DNA of 64,000 nucleotides from Plasmodium malariae (GCF_900090045.1 NC_041788.1:2413501-2477500), one strand, 5' to 3'; numbered from the stretch's first letter, positions 12,501 to 24,945 are shown. Translations and numbers: made by a program. The notes: generated by a model not told the origin, from the letters alone.

Positions 12501-12868
12501 TTTTTTCGTATGCATGCTACTGACATAATGTACATGTAACTTTAATAATGTACCTATGACTGCTACTACTACTGCAAATACATCTACTATTATGACTTCT
12601 TTTTCCGTTCCTTCTCCCCCCCCCCTCTTTTAGGTGTGAAAAAATAAAAGGCGCAAACAAACCGAATGAAGACAGCAGGCGCAACAGAAGTCTGTCTATT
12701 TGCACGAACGAACATGAAAAAAGGAACTCGTACAACATGAAAAAGGAGCATGAAGATGGTGAACATAATTATGTAATTAAAAATAGAAATATTTATAACA
12801 CGACAAATTTAGTACATAATAATGGTGGTGCGGGTGCATATGAAAGAAGTATGTATTTCTGTAGATAA
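9564..12868 (+). CDS. NEK1: NIMA-related protein kinase NEK1, two exons
   Basis: A Ser/Thr protein kinase. The P. falciparum enzyme is linked to mitosis/schizogony and can phosphorylate the MAP kinase Pfmap-2 in vitro. The N-terminal kinase domain (about residues 14-300) has the Gly loop IGSGRFGEV (21-29), catalytic Lys44 (FCWKAIS), HRDLKPQN from residue 148, DFG at 185-187 and GTPYYWSPE. The activation segment carries SMAHS (196-200), the motif noted for Pfnek-1. The tail has Asn-rich repeats (about 325-415), a Glu/Arg/Met coiled-coil stretch (about 485-625) and NVSR/NVSS repeats. The first frame ends in an A-tract at 12420, but a GT at 12410 and an AG at 12632-12633 join it in phase to a second exon, 12634-12868. 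The total is 1026 residues. A further intron at GTATGT (12849) is possible. Confidence 0.93.
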
Positions 12869-13593
12869 CATGAGGCAGATAAATGGGGAGGGGGGATTTT
12901 TAGCCTTTTTTATTTTATCATTACGCTAATATTTTTCACCATTTTTTTCATTTTCTTGATTCTTTGATACTTGTCTACTTTTTTTAAAGTCTATTTAACC
13001 TTTCTTTATAGAGCACTTTTACTTCCATTTGTGCATTATTATTATATGACAGTTTATTCTTTTATTTTTTGCCTAACTTATTTTTGGTATTTCACATTGC
13101 TACGTTTATTTTGCGTCTTTTACATTACTTCCTTTATTTTGCTGCTTTTTTATATTATTTCTTTCATATTTTACTATATTTATTTTGCTCCTATTTTATT
13201 TTTTTCGGTTCTTTGATTCACCCACATTTATGGCATAAATATATTATGTACATGTCATACATTATTATTACCATACGATAATGCCTATATTTCTTTACTT
13301 TGATGTTATGGTACTAATATGTACATTTCAATCTTTTGCTGTTCCTTTTTTTATTTTTTAGCATTGTTTTTATTTATTTATTTATTATTATTTTTTTTTT
13401 TTTAAATATGTAATATAAATGCATTTTTAATTTTGAGTATGGGAAATGCATACATGTACATATATATATGTGTACGTACATAAATATACTTGTACATGGA
13501 TATATACGTATATGCACGCATTCACACATGTATGTATACCTTCGTTTCTTCCCCAAAGGTGCATATCTACATATATGCACGCGTTAATGTAAA

Positions 13594-13598
<5 letters not shown>

Positions 13599-13673
<75 letters not shown>
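13599..13673. repeat. (TA)n microsatellite
   Basis: About 37 uninterrupted TA dinucleotides, followed by short TA blocks broken by gtaaat. Confidence 0.95.
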
Positions 13674-13677
<4 letters not shown>

Positions 13678-13821
13678 AATATATATATATACATATATGT
13701 AAATATTTTCATTTAAATTTGTTTTGGTTCTCTAACATAATATACTGTTAATTTTATTAAGAATTTAATTCCCCCCCCCCTTACTATTTCTTTTCTTTTT
13801 TTTTTTTATATTCTGTTTTAT

Positions 13822-14118
13822 TATAATCCATTATATCCTACTCTATTATAATCCATTATATTCTACTATATCATAACCCATTTTATTCTACTATATCATA
13901 ATCCATTATATTCTACTATATCATAATCCATTATATTCTACTATATCATAATCCATTATATTCTACTATATCATAATCCATTATATTCTACTATATCATA
14001 ATCCATTATATTCTACTATATCATAATCCATTATATTCTACTATATCATAATCCATTATATTCTACTATATCATAATCCATTATATTCTACTATATCATA
14101 ATCCATTATATTCCACTC
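13822..14118. repeat. 25-bp minisatellite, about 12 copies
   Basis: Highly homogeneous head-to-tail units containing tccattatattctactata and tcataa. The first copies differ (tcctactctattataa, cccatttta), the later ones are nearly identical. Confidence 0.93.
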
Positions 14119-15089
14119 CATTGTCATTTCGTTTTAAAAGTTTTTAAATAGGAAGGAAAATGAATACCCCAATTAATATAAGTAGCATATACGTGAATGT
14201 CAATTAGTTTTATTTTTATAATTTCTATATAACGTCCTTTTTTTATTTTTTTAATTTTTCTTAAGAGTATGCATTAATTTGTACTTAATTTTAGCATGCT
14301 CTTTTTTACTGCATACGTATGTATGTTTAGTAGTGTCCTTCTAATTCTACTTCACTACATCTTCCCGTTGGCTTATTACATAAACATTTATATCAGTTTG
14401 TAGTTTAATACTCTTTTACTACATATTCGTATACACTATACACATAAGTTAATGACAAATTATTAATTAATGTTAAAATTATTCTTTTCACAAATTTTCG
14501 CTTTATGAATTTATTCTATACAAGTATATGTACGCAAAGTACCATATACATACATACATACAAAATACCGTATGTGCACGTACTATTTATATATATATAT
14601 ATATATTTGCATTAATATGCGTATAATACGTATATACGTAATTGAATACTTAAATAATGCGCATAAATATATAGATTCCTTTCACCATTATATGTACATG
14701 TTTATATATACACATATATATACTCATATAAACTCATATATATACGCATATATATACGCATATATTTATGCATATATTTATGCATATATTTATGCATATA
14801 TTTATGCATATATACATGTGTTTTATTTTATTTTTTTTTAATTTTGAGCAAACAAGAAAGGTTTCCAAATTTATTTAAAAATGTTTTATTAAATTATGAA
14901 ATATTGTAAACCTTTTGGGATTGAGAAAAAGAAAAAATTATTATGAACATGTCAGGTGTTTTTACAAATAATATTCCTAACGTTTAAATAATGTAGGATG
15001 GGTGTTAAATACGCTAATACGCACGGCTGTTCACGCACATTCGCATATTTTCATATTTATACATAAGAACTATATGCCTATATTCATGC

Positions 15090-15245
15090 ATGTATGTATG
15101 TATTGTATATGTATGTACTGTATATGTATGTATTGTATACGTATGTATTGTATACGTATGTATTGTATACGTATGTATTGTATACGTATGTATTGTATAC
15201 GTATGTATTGTATATGTATGTATTGTATATGTATGTACGTAGGTA
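15090..15245. repeat. 15-bp minisatellite (gtatgtattgtatac)
   Basis: About ten units alternating gtatac and gtatat ends. The period of 15 makes artificial frames (repeats of YVLYT). Non-coding in all likelihood. Confidence 0.9.
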
Positions 15246-16012
15246 TGTATACTTTTTTTTTATTTGTGCTTCATTAACCTTTAAGTCGTTGAACTTAGTT
15301 GGAAAACTTCAAGTGTATTTTGTAGTTGAGCATCTTTTCTTCGTCCCCTTGACGTGCTCTAGTTTGTTTTTGCACTTCATTTAATTTTTGGCACTTTTGT
15401 TGTAGAGAACTCTGTTCATTTTAAGATTATTTATGTTTACTCAACAACAGTTTAATGTAGAAAATTTTGAAATGTTTTGAAAAATTTTGAAGATTATTGA
15501 AAATTTATGAAAAATTTTCAAAAAAGAACGTTCTAAAAAAAAATAGTACTATAAGGGAGAGAAGAAAAAAAGATAAAAAAAATAATAAAAAAAATAAAAA
15601 AAAAAATAAAAAAATAAAATAAAAAAAATAAAATAAAAAATAAAATAATAAAAAAAAATAAAAAAATAAAATAAAATAAAAAAATAAAAAAAAATACCTA
15701 AAAGCAATTATTCGTTTGATCCAGGGCACCACATTTTCAGTACTTGTCACATGGATAAGTTCGAAGTAAAAAAGAAAAAAAAAAAAAAAAAAAAAGAATA
15801 TTCCCACATTGGAAATGGATCGACATGCTAATTTTACATATAGTTCTGTACGCCTAGTATATGTATACCTTTTTGTAGTGATATGAGCACGTTGTTCTTG
15901 TGTACATATGTATTTATGCATTTCTTGTCCAATCGACGTTAAGACGTATAAGGGGGGAGGGAAGCTGCAAAAGATGTTCCCTCCCCTCCTGTGCTATTTC
16001 GTTTTTTATAAA

Positions 16013-19000
16013 ATGGATGTTTTTTATACTTTAAGCTATTTTACATCATCGTAAGCGTTCTCTTTACAATTCTTAATATTTGAATACTCTACAGTTAAGC
16101 ATACTATTTACTGGTTTACATACGTGTATATATTTACATGTATACATGTATGTTTATATATGCATTTGCTCACACGCGAACATAGACACATATCTGCACG
16201 TACGACTCTCGTACACTCCTTTTCGTTCTCTCGACAGAATACCAGCGGACTATCAAACTTCTTAATAGGGCAAGAATTAATAATAGATAAATTATTATTT
16301 GAAAACAAATACCTTAGCAATAAAAGAAAGAACAAAGTAAAAGATGTTAATAAGTTGAACTATTATTTAAATGAAAAATTTGAAATATTTTTGGGGTATC
16401 ATAATTTTCTGAACATTATCTTTAAAAAGAAAAAGATACTGATTAGTAAGCATGCATTAGTGGGGAGGGGAAAAAAAGACAAAAGGGGTAGGCGTAGCGC
16501 TAGAAGTAGTGCAATTAGCAGTGGTGGACGTAGTGGTAGAAGTAGCCGCAGCAAAATACGCGATTGTTATTGGGACGGAATGTATAATGTGTCAGCTCAA
16601 TGTAAAAGTGAAAACATCCATGAGAATAAGAGTTTAGTAAAAGGAAAAACAGAAAGTGAAAGAAATGAAATAAAGAACAATAATATTAGTGATAAAGATA
16701 ATCAAATGAGGAGTGGAAAAACTAGGGAAGAGGATAATGACAGTTCATTGAATGAAAAAGATAAAAATAAAAAAAAAGGCAATAAGGATAAAGAAAAAAA
16801 TGGCGAATGTAAAATTAGTATTGTTAATCATACAGAAGATAATATAATAAGGAATGAGATACAGAGTGATTCATTTTCCTATAATAATGAAAGCGAAAGT
16901 TTGCATATTAATGAGAAGGAGAATGAAAAATGCGATTTATTACATGATCGACGTAGCAGTAGTGTGAAGGAGGCAACGGAGGATGTATATCATGTTGAAT
17001 ATGGTAATATTTTAAAAAAAGAAGTGGAAGAAGTGGAAGAAGTGAAAGAAGTGAAAGAAGTGAAAGAAGTGGAACAAGTGGAACAAGTGAAAGAAGTGGA
17101 ACAAGTGGAACAAGTGAAAGAAGTGGAAGAAGTGAAAGAAGTGGAAGAAGTGAAAGAAGTGGAAGAAGTGAAAGAAGTGGAAGAAGTGAAAGAAGTGGAA
17201 CAAGTAGAAAAAGAAGGAGAAGATGTGGACAATTTCGTAAATACGGCAAATAGAATAAGTAATAGTATCAATATTAATGATTATTCTGACGAGTGTGAAC
17301 ACAATGAATCATTCAGTTCACATTCTAGTTACTCAGATGCAAGCTATGTATCAAACTTATCACCAGATGTCTTATGTTTTGAAAAGCAGTTTAAATATAT
17401 ATATGACATGTACAGACAGAACGACCAAAATATTTTCCTATTTTATAACCCACCTGTGTGTAAATGCTCCAACAAACATTTAAAAGAAAATTTTTTTAGG
17501 TACCTAAACAGTAAATACCCTTGCCTCTTTAACTGCACTTTTTCCGATCATAATGGAAAAGAAAAAAACTCCATCTTTGATGATAAGGATGGCAGTGGTA
17601 TCGACAAAAACGTTAGCTATGTGGATAGAAACAGTGTTAGTGATATGAATAGATGCAGTAGTGGAGGTGATGCCAGCTCGTACGGGAAGGTAGCATCGGA
17701 CGCTGCGGAGATGAAACTGTATGCAAAGGCATTCTTCGAGTTATTCTGTTTTGAAAAATATTATTATGACAAGAGAAGTTGTACTTCTATTCCTTTAGAT
17801 GATGTTGTACAAGGGAAGACTTGTAACAAAGGTACACTGAAAAATCATTTAAAGGTAGATGGAATAAAAGAGGAGAAGAATTGTATCCCCAATACTAATT
17901 CGAAAGAAGAGGAGAATTTGTTAAAATTATTTTTTCATAAATGCTTGTACAGAATTATAAAAGAAAAATGTAAGACTTGTGATAACAGTGCTTGTTGTGG
18001 TTTATTGTACATACCATACAGTTACATTGTTGTAGTGTTAAATAGAAAGGTGGAAAATTTAACGTATGTTTGTACTAATATAAAATTACCATCGAACACA
18101 GATATATACTATAACAATAAGAAGAATGTTATAACTATTTGTACAAAAAATTCTGAACATGAGTTTTTCTGTTATTATTGTTTAAAACAGAATAATTATG
18201 TGAGAAACATTCTAATATATGATGTATACTTCGATGGATTCATCCCTTTTTATAAACCATTACTTAATTTAAAAACTAAGAAAAATCAAGAAAAAGTTTA
18301 TAATTATATAAATTACAATAAGGGATTGAATTTATCAATAGTGTTTTTCTTAACAGAGCCCGAGATGAAAAACGAGATTATCAGCGGCTTGAAGGGGAAA
18401 AACAAAAAGGACAACAAAAGGAGCGTGAGTAGGGACGAACGTAGAAGTGGAAGTAGGGACGAACGTAGAAGCGGAAGTAGAAGCGAACGTAGCAGTGGAA
18501 GTAGAAGCGAACGTAGCAGTGGAAGTAGAAGCGCACATAGCAATGGAAGTAGAAGCAGGCGCAGTGATAGGCGCGTGTCAAAGGAGGATGATATGAGGGG
18601 CATGAAGCTGCGCGTGTGCAGAATTTTCAATATAAACCATCGCAACGAATTTAGGGGGATTAATAATAATAGTAATAATAGCGGCATGAGTAGTAGTCAT
18701 AAGAAATACATACATTCAAATAATGACAAAGAAGAAGGGAATGTAGAGAACTATTTCTACAATATCTGTAATGGAAATGAAGTTATTAACAATATGAACA
18801 TAAATATGATTGTTGAAAAAATAATAAAAATTGTAAATAAAAAAGACAGTGTGTGTAACGAAAATTGTATATATAACAATTTTAACAAAAATAATATGAG
18901 AAATAAAAATCTTCAAATATATTTATGTGAATCGATTAATTCATATGGTTTTGATCGTCGTCCTTTATGCATCAAAAAGAGGGAAGTCATTTTGTCAACT

Positions 19001-19894
19001 TATGTACATTTTCAAAAGATTATGAACGTTTATTTTTTACATAAAAAGTCCAAAAATTTGGGTACCATCATTAACGGTCAACTAGATGAAGATGTTTTTA
19101 AGAAAGGTATGAGGAAAAATGAAATGTTATCCGAACTATATCGTAAAGATGATAATGATGATAATACCCCAGATCGGGTAGAGATAGGGACAGGAACTAC
19201 TCAATGGGGAAAAAACCAAGAACAAAATGTTTTTCCAAATGAACAGAATAAACAAGAGCGGAAGATAGAACAGGAGCATGGGAAGGAAGAAGGAACAAAG
19301 TGCTTATCTGTAGACACGGATGAAGATAAAAAAAACAAAGGAAGACTTATAGACCCCATATTTAGTGAAGCCTTTTTCATCTTTAACGATAATTCAGATT
19401 TATATACATATGAAGAGTGCAAAAAGAGTAGAGTAGATAACATAAACAAAGGAAATGATACTAGTAAGAATAAGATTATACAGAAGACCACCCCAGCACT
19501 ATTACCCCCTTCCATTGGTGCTACCAAAATTTTGGATAAATTATGCACCAAATTTTTACAGAGCTTATTTAATATTTATGTTTGTTCCTATTTAATGAAA
19601 CAAAATAATTATAATATGTATGTAATTGAAAAAAGAAAAAGAAAAAATTTTAAAAAATTATCATATGCTTACAGGGTAAGCATAATAAAAAGGTACTACT
19701 ACTACTTGTTTGATATATATAAAAAGAAATTTAACGTACACTTAATGAAAGAGGAAGAGGATGACATACATCGTAGCAACTGGATGAAGGAGGATGCATA
19801 CATTTTGCGTAATACTTCCAAGAAAAGGCAGAAACAAAATGGGGTAGCCAAAGGAGGGGGTAATCAGACGCGAGTTGCTATGTATGCTTGTTAA
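16013..19894 (+). CDS. Large conserved-type protein, unknown function, two exons
   Basis: The main frame is open to 19894. Its first in-frame ATG (16124) leads through sequence that looks like intron (poor composition, then a polypyrimidine tract). A better model has a 38-nt exon 16013-16050 (MDVFYTLSYFTS) with donor GTAAGC, joining in phase to an AG at 16244-16245, so that the protein continues GLSNFLIGQELII. The product is then 1228 residues. Features: a charged low-complexity segment with a KEVEEV/KEVEQV repeat; Cys-containing blocks (CKCSNKHLKENFF, CKTCDNSACCGLLY, FFCYYCLKQ) that may bind metal; a later Ser/Arg-rich repeat (GSRSERSS); and a basic C-terminal helix. No family recognised. 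The frame is certain; the start is inferred. Confidence 0.8.
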
Positions 19895-20205
19895 TGGGGG
19901 GGGGGGGGTACCTAGCGCGCGTGAAATATGAACATAGGCAGTTACACCCATGTTCACATACGTATGTTTGTACGTATGTGTGCAGGTATGTATGCTTAGT
20001 TGCTTGGTTCCTATTTCTTTCAGGAGAATTCGAAACATACATAAAATTTAACAGTTGCTTACCGAAGTGCAGTTTACCATTTACAAAAACATGACATACA
20101 CTTTTGTAAAAATGTGAAATGTTTTTGCACTCTGCACTCAAAAATTTTTGGAGGCTTAAATGAGAAGAAGGTAGTAGTAACCTCAAGTGATTATGAACGT
20201 TTTAT

Positions 20206-20237
<32 letters not shown>

Positions 20238-20908
20238 AATTTAAAAGAATGTGTCTTAATTTATTGTTTATTTTAAAAAAAAAAAAACTATGTAAAGGGT
20301 GAAATAAAAAAAAATAAAGGTGTAAGAGCTGTCATAAAATTATTTATGGTTACACAGTTTATATATGAACACAGGAAATAAGGGATCGCTGCCTCCTGCG
20401 GGCTTTTTCCCCAATGTTTTTTCTCCTCGTTTTTACCATTATTTCCTCCCCCCCCCTTTTTTATTTTACTTTATTTTTTTTTTTTTTTTTGTGTGCATTA
20501 TCGTCGTTAAGTGTTACAGTTTGTTGAGAGAGATGTAGCTATTTTAAAAAGAAAACAAAATGTAAATAAAAGCCTTTTTTCATAATGCTTATGCATATTA
20601 CAGCTTTTATTTTATTTTTGCTATATAACAGCGTTTTCCTGATTCATCCATGCGTACGGGCATTGAACATATAATTGTGCATGTACATTTCGCACGTACA
20701 TGTTACATGTAGATATATATATGTCTCCACATGTTCATGAAATGCACTAAGATATTCTATTAAAAACTTATTTTTATTAGTTTATTGTAAAGGCTCTATT
20801 TTTAACAAAACAATCTGAATGCAGTATAATAAAATGTGTTGGTTGGAAAAGCCATGTGCCTTTGTTGTGGTATCATTGATGCATTTTTCAAATTTACAAA
20901 AATGGTTG

Positions 20909-20991
20909 GATGAGAGAAGCACAAAAGCAAGTGTAGCTTATCTCATTACGCAATGATGAGCCTTAGTGGAATGTAATGTGCTATGCTAAGG
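20909..20991. ncRNA. Candidate structured RNA: two adjacent hairpins
   Basis: Two stems in a row in a non-repetitive island. Stem 1: 20909-20920 pairs with 20936-20947 (11 of 12 positions, one G-U, one mismatch). Stem 2: CCTTAG at 20961-20966 pairs with CTAAGG at 20986-20991. A C-box-like ATGATGA lies at 20953-20959, but no D box CTGA follows within 100 bases. A 40-codon plus-strand frame (20834-20956) overlaps it, so a short ORF or 5' UTR element is an alternative. Strand undetermined. Confidence 0.25.
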
Positions 20992-21407
20992 ATGAGGAGA
21001 ACGATTACAGAAAATTGTTCTTGGGAAAAGGGTGTTCACCTAAATGGTACAATTGGAATTTTGTATTTTGAATTATTAAATGGTAAATTGTTACTCTTCG
21101 CACTTTATACCTAACACTTAGCAATTTTTTATTATTATTTTTTTTCATTTTTGATTATCCTTTCATAGCTATTTGTTTTTCTTCTTATTTAAGATAATAC
21201 AAAAAAAAAAAAAAAAAAAAAATCCTACAAAAATTAAACAGCCTCATTTTTGCGAAGGCGGGTTACTCTTTTGGCCCCATGTGAACATGTGTTAAACTGT
21301 TTGTTCGTCATACCTGTTCAACTATTATCACGTCAATCATTTCCGACATTTGAACCTTTTCAGTAGTTTCCCTTTTTTTCTTTTTATGAACAAGGTTAAC
21401 TTATTTT

Positions 21408-21535
21408 ATTATTGTTATTGTTATTGTAATTGTTATTGTAATTGTTATTGTTATTGTTATTGATATTGTTATTGTTATTGTTATTGTTATTGTAATTGTT
21501 ATTGTTATTGTTATTGTTATTGTTATTGTTATTAT

Positions 21536-21537
<2 letters not shown>
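21408..21537. repeat. (TTATTG)n hexamer repeat
   Basis: About 20 hexamers, some with TAATTG, followed directly by a poly-T run of about 30 bases. Confidence 0.93.
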
Positions 21538-21570
<33 letters not shown>

Positions 21571-21760
21571 CTTTCCCCACTCTTCCTCTCTGAGTCATAT
21601 CAAAGAGAGAAAAATCTCAACAAATACAATATTATTTAAATTGTAAAAAAAAAAAAAAAAAATTGTAAATACAAAATAAATATGGGAATAATTCCCTTTT
21701 TAAGTGAAGTTAGTATTTTCCCTTTAAAATTTCCTAAAAAATGTGAAGGAAAGAAGGAGC

Positions 21761-23504
21761 ATGTTTCCATCAGTTCAGCTAAAGAAAACGTATGAACTCA
21801 ATTTTTTGCTTTTTTTGAAATTATTTAACATAGAAAGTATAAGCATGATTATGTCTGAGTTCGTGAATGTATGTTGAACATTCCGCTGTTTTTCTTTGTT
21901 CCCTTGAGCCATATTTCTTATTCTCCTTTTTTACTACACACATATATTTTAACACAACATTTAACACGACATGTTCATGTGTACATATATGGTAACAGAC
22001 GTATATATTAACACTAATACATATTGATATATATATATGTGTGTGTGTATTCCCCTGTGCAGAACATTTTTAAGGCTTTCGAAAATACTGTCCCTATCCT
22101 CCGTAACGTCGAGGAGTAAGGCCCAAGAATTGATAAAAAGCGGGAAAATTAAGGTTTAATTTTTTTTTGTTTCGTTCTTTTTACTTTTTGCTCTTTTTTG
22201 TTTTTTACAGTTAAGGAGTATGCAGGAGGAGCAGCACAATTTTGTCAACTATTTTTTATTTTGTTTATTTTGTTTATTTTGTTTATTTTGTTTATTTTGC
22301 TTATTTTGTTTTATTTTATTTTATATCTGTACATGTCCACGTTCATGTATGCAAAATTATTTATGGAACCATCTTCATAGACTTTCTTTTTTTTTCTTTT
22401 TTCTTAACCTGACGAAAGGTAAACAACCAAGTAATTAAGCAAAATGTTGCTGTTGATGTAAATTCGACGATAGTGATAGACGGAAAGAAAATTAACGTAG
22501 ACATTACAACAAAACTATGGGGTGTTTATAAGCCGAAACATGTATTTTGCAGTACTGATAAAAATTACGAATATGAGGAAAAGCGGATATTTTATAATGA
22601 TTATAAGAGGGTGTTAGCTGAGAACTATAAACTACAACTACCATATAAGGGAGATATGGAAGGGGCTAAAAAGATACAGAGGAAGCTTCTGACAAGTATG
22701 GAATTAACAGGAAGTTCTAGTACAGATCAAAAAACGTTAACGATAAAGCAGAGTATAATGGGTGAATTGGGCAAAAAAAGGAATAACGTAAGGGGAATTG
22801 TGAACGATGGAAAGTCAGATATAAGGGATAAAAATGAGTTTTTTAAGAATAATAGAATAATAACTAGGAATAATTCAAAATTGAATATGAACCTTTTCGA
22901 TTTTATAAAAAAAAAAAATATATTATATGAATCAAAAAATAATGTAATAAATTTTATACCTGAACACTTAATAATTGTCAATAGTCTTAACTCATTAAGT
23001 GAAGGAATAGTATTACTAACAAATGATGGAGATTTTGCAAATAATTTGAAACATGTAAATAATAATATATTAACTACTTATTTAATAAAAACACAAGAAC
23101 AATTAACTGATGAAAAAATAAAATTATTGCAAAAAGGTTGTTATGTAGAACATGTGCATATACGTCCTTTACATGTACAAGTCATAAAATCTGGGTTAGT
23201 AAGTAAATGGATTAAATTAACATATGTTGAAAAATCACACACAGATATAGACAAATTATTTGCAAAATATAATATAACCATCAGGAAATGTAAAAGATTT
23301 TCTTTTGGACCTTACAGATCATCTGATTTAACACAAAATTTTATTATGCCTTTAAAAATACACTCAACAATTGTTCATTTAATTCCTAAATATAATTCAA
23401 AATTAACATTATGCCAACCACCTGGGAATATGGTAACTGATACTGATGATAAATTTGTCTACGTACAAAATTATTTAAAGGATTCAATTGTTAGGGATAT
23501 ATGA
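21761..23504 (+). CDS. RsuA/RluB-family pseudouridine synthase-like protein, three exons
   Basis: This family converts uridine to pseudouridine in rRNA, using an S4 RNA-binding domain and a catalytic domain. Exons: 21761-21789, 22063-22153 and 22419-23504, with GT-AG borders and consistent phases, giving 401 residues. Exon 2 encodes the S4 helix (LSSVTSRSKAQELIKSGKIK). The splice to exon 3 continues it (VNNQVIKQNVAVD). The catalytic domain follows: LWGVYKPKHVFCSTD (the YKP motif), then SEGIVLLTNDGDFAN, equivalent to EGLLLLTNDG, and a late RPLHVQV strand. The motif that should read GRLD reads NSLN, so the catalytic Asp is Asn (codon 22989-22991). A Lys/Asn-rich insert separates the two halves. 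It is a real gene, but possibly a catalytically inactive RNA binder or scaffold. Exons 1 and 2 are inferred by eye. Confidence 0.83.
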
Positions 23505-24701
23505 TGTGCAGCAAGAAGTAGTACTGCTTTCGCGTATGTAGAGAAGCATACTTTTTTAAACCAAGCTTCTTTAGGTGTTATCCATTGCATGTTTCTCCTC
23601 CTTTACCGCCATTATGGACATATCAACATATACATAAATATATATGCACATGCATGATACTTTTGATCATCGTGACCAAGCAAATTATTACATCATTTTT
23701 TTTTTATTTTTTTTTTTTTTTTTCCTTATGCCTTTTTCTTCCCAACAATATCTATTTCCCCATCCCCCCCCCTCTCTATTCGTGCTAGCACCTGCCTGTG
23801 AGCAGGAGCTTCACACTTTTAATATTCACCATGAGTACGCACAACTTTGTGCAAATATTTGTAACTCTCAGTAACTATGGGCATCATTCTTTCACGCCGC
23901 ATTTTACAGACTCACACACGCTGAACTCTTATTTTAAAAAGTGAAAGAAGTTAATCAGACAGTTTTTTACAATACAAATACTAGGAAAACAAAGAAAAAA
24001 AGGAAAAAAAAAAAAAGGAAACAAAAATAAAAAAGTACAAAAAGGAAACAAAAAAAAAAAAGGAAAAAAAATAAAAAAGGAAGTACAAAAAGGAAAAAAA
24101 AAAAAAAAAAAAACAATAAAGGTAATATTGCAACGGAAAAATGAAAAAACTAAAATTTTAAAATTAAGATAAAAAAAAAAAAATTAATAATCTACCACGA
24201 AAAAATTAGCGTTTCAACGGATAATGAATAAAACTATATACACAAACATAGGAAAAAATTTTGCAAATGATTTTACGGTACAATATACAAAAAAAAAAAA
24301 AAAAAAAATGAAATAATATAAAGTAAAACGAGAGAGACAAAGTAACCATATATACTGTCCAATTTAAACACTCTTCAATGTTGTGTTAAACGGAACTCAT
24401 CCAAGTACAAATATACAAACCAACAAAATAAGGCTTCGCAAAATAATTTTTTTTTTTTTTTTTTAGCCAATTTAATTACTTTTATATATAACCATATTCT
24501 TTTAGTACTCCATTCAAAATAAATATACATATACTGTCCATTTTGGAAAGAAACAAACGAACCATGTGCATATGTGTACAACATATGTACATATTATATG
24601 CATTTATGTATATACGCACGCACTTATTGGTAGAATATTAACAAAGTGAAAAAAGGGTAACAGATTTTTTTTTTTTTTTTTTAACTCTACTTGTGGACAC
24701 T
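23505..24701. other. Intergenic region between convergent genes
   Basis: Poly-T (23698-23722), A-rich tracts with aaaaagg blocks (23990-24115) and A/T-rich filler, presumably the 3' UTRs of the flanking genes. No gene recognised before the small frame at 24702. Confidence 0.6.
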
Positions 24702-24932
24702 ATGAATGAAGATATCATTTATGATTTCCAACTTTGGACCCTCATCAATTGCACCTTTAAAGATAACAAAATTATTGAAAAATACGAACATATAAAACTG
24801 TACTATGATTGTGGTAAGATCGTGCTAAAACATATGGGTGCAATTTTTGAAAATCGCGTTTGCTTCCGTTGGAAGAACAGAAATGGAGGAAAGTCATTGC
24901 ATATTGTTTCTGCAAAGCATGGCGAAAATTGA
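24702..24932 (+). CDS. Possible small protein, 76 residues, next to the MSP9 3' end
   Basis: An ATG at 24702, 20 bases after a 17-T run, opens a 76-codon frame with a balanced, non-repetitive composition (for example DFQLWTLINCTFKDNK, RVCFRWKNRNGGKS). It ends 13 bases before the MSP9 stop, in convergent orientation. No family recognised and no signal peptide or membrane segment. A frame of this length and composition is unusual for intergenic sequence here, but it could be a chance reading of the MSP9 3' UTR. Confidence 0.3.
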   Translation: MNEDIIYDFQLWTLINCTFKDNKIIEKYEHIKLYYDCGKIVLKHMGAIFENRVCFRWKNRNGGKSLHIVSAKHGEN

Positions 24933-24945
24933 TGCATGCTTCTTC

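Larger units (their letters stand above)
12869..16012. other. Long intergenic region with several minisatellites
   Basis: About 3.1 kb between NEK1 and the next plus-strand gene. It holds TA, 25-bp and 15-bp repeats, an A/T-only stretch at 15580-15700 and a non-repetitive island at 15698-15921 that could hide small minus-strand exons. No gene is firmly supported. Confidence 0.55.
19895..21760. other. Intergenic region with hexamer repeat and a complex island
   Basis: Contains a G9 run just after the stop, long poly-T and poly-A tracts, a non-repetitive island at about 20820-21060 (see ncRNA candidate) and the TTATTG repeat at 21408-21537. It also holds the promoter of the downstream gene. 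Confidence 0.55.

Noticed and set aside
13822..14118. CRISPR-like array of 25-bp repeats
   Set aside because: Units are head to tail without unique spacers, and the genome is eukaryotic; a minisatellite.
16124..16240. Start of the 16013-19894 gene at ATG 16124
   Set aside because: The stretch to 16240 has spacer-like composition and ends in a polypyrimidine tract with AG; the in-phase 38-nt exon at 16013 fits better, though 16124 cannot be excluded.
16908..17302. Overlapping minus-strand frames of Leu/Pro, Ser/Thr or His/Phe repeats
   Set aside because: Antisense of the KEVEEV repeat in the 16013-19894 gene.
20953..20959. C box (ATGATGA) of a possible C/D snoRNA
   Set aside because: No CTGA D box within a suitable distance and no terminal stem bringing the boxes together.
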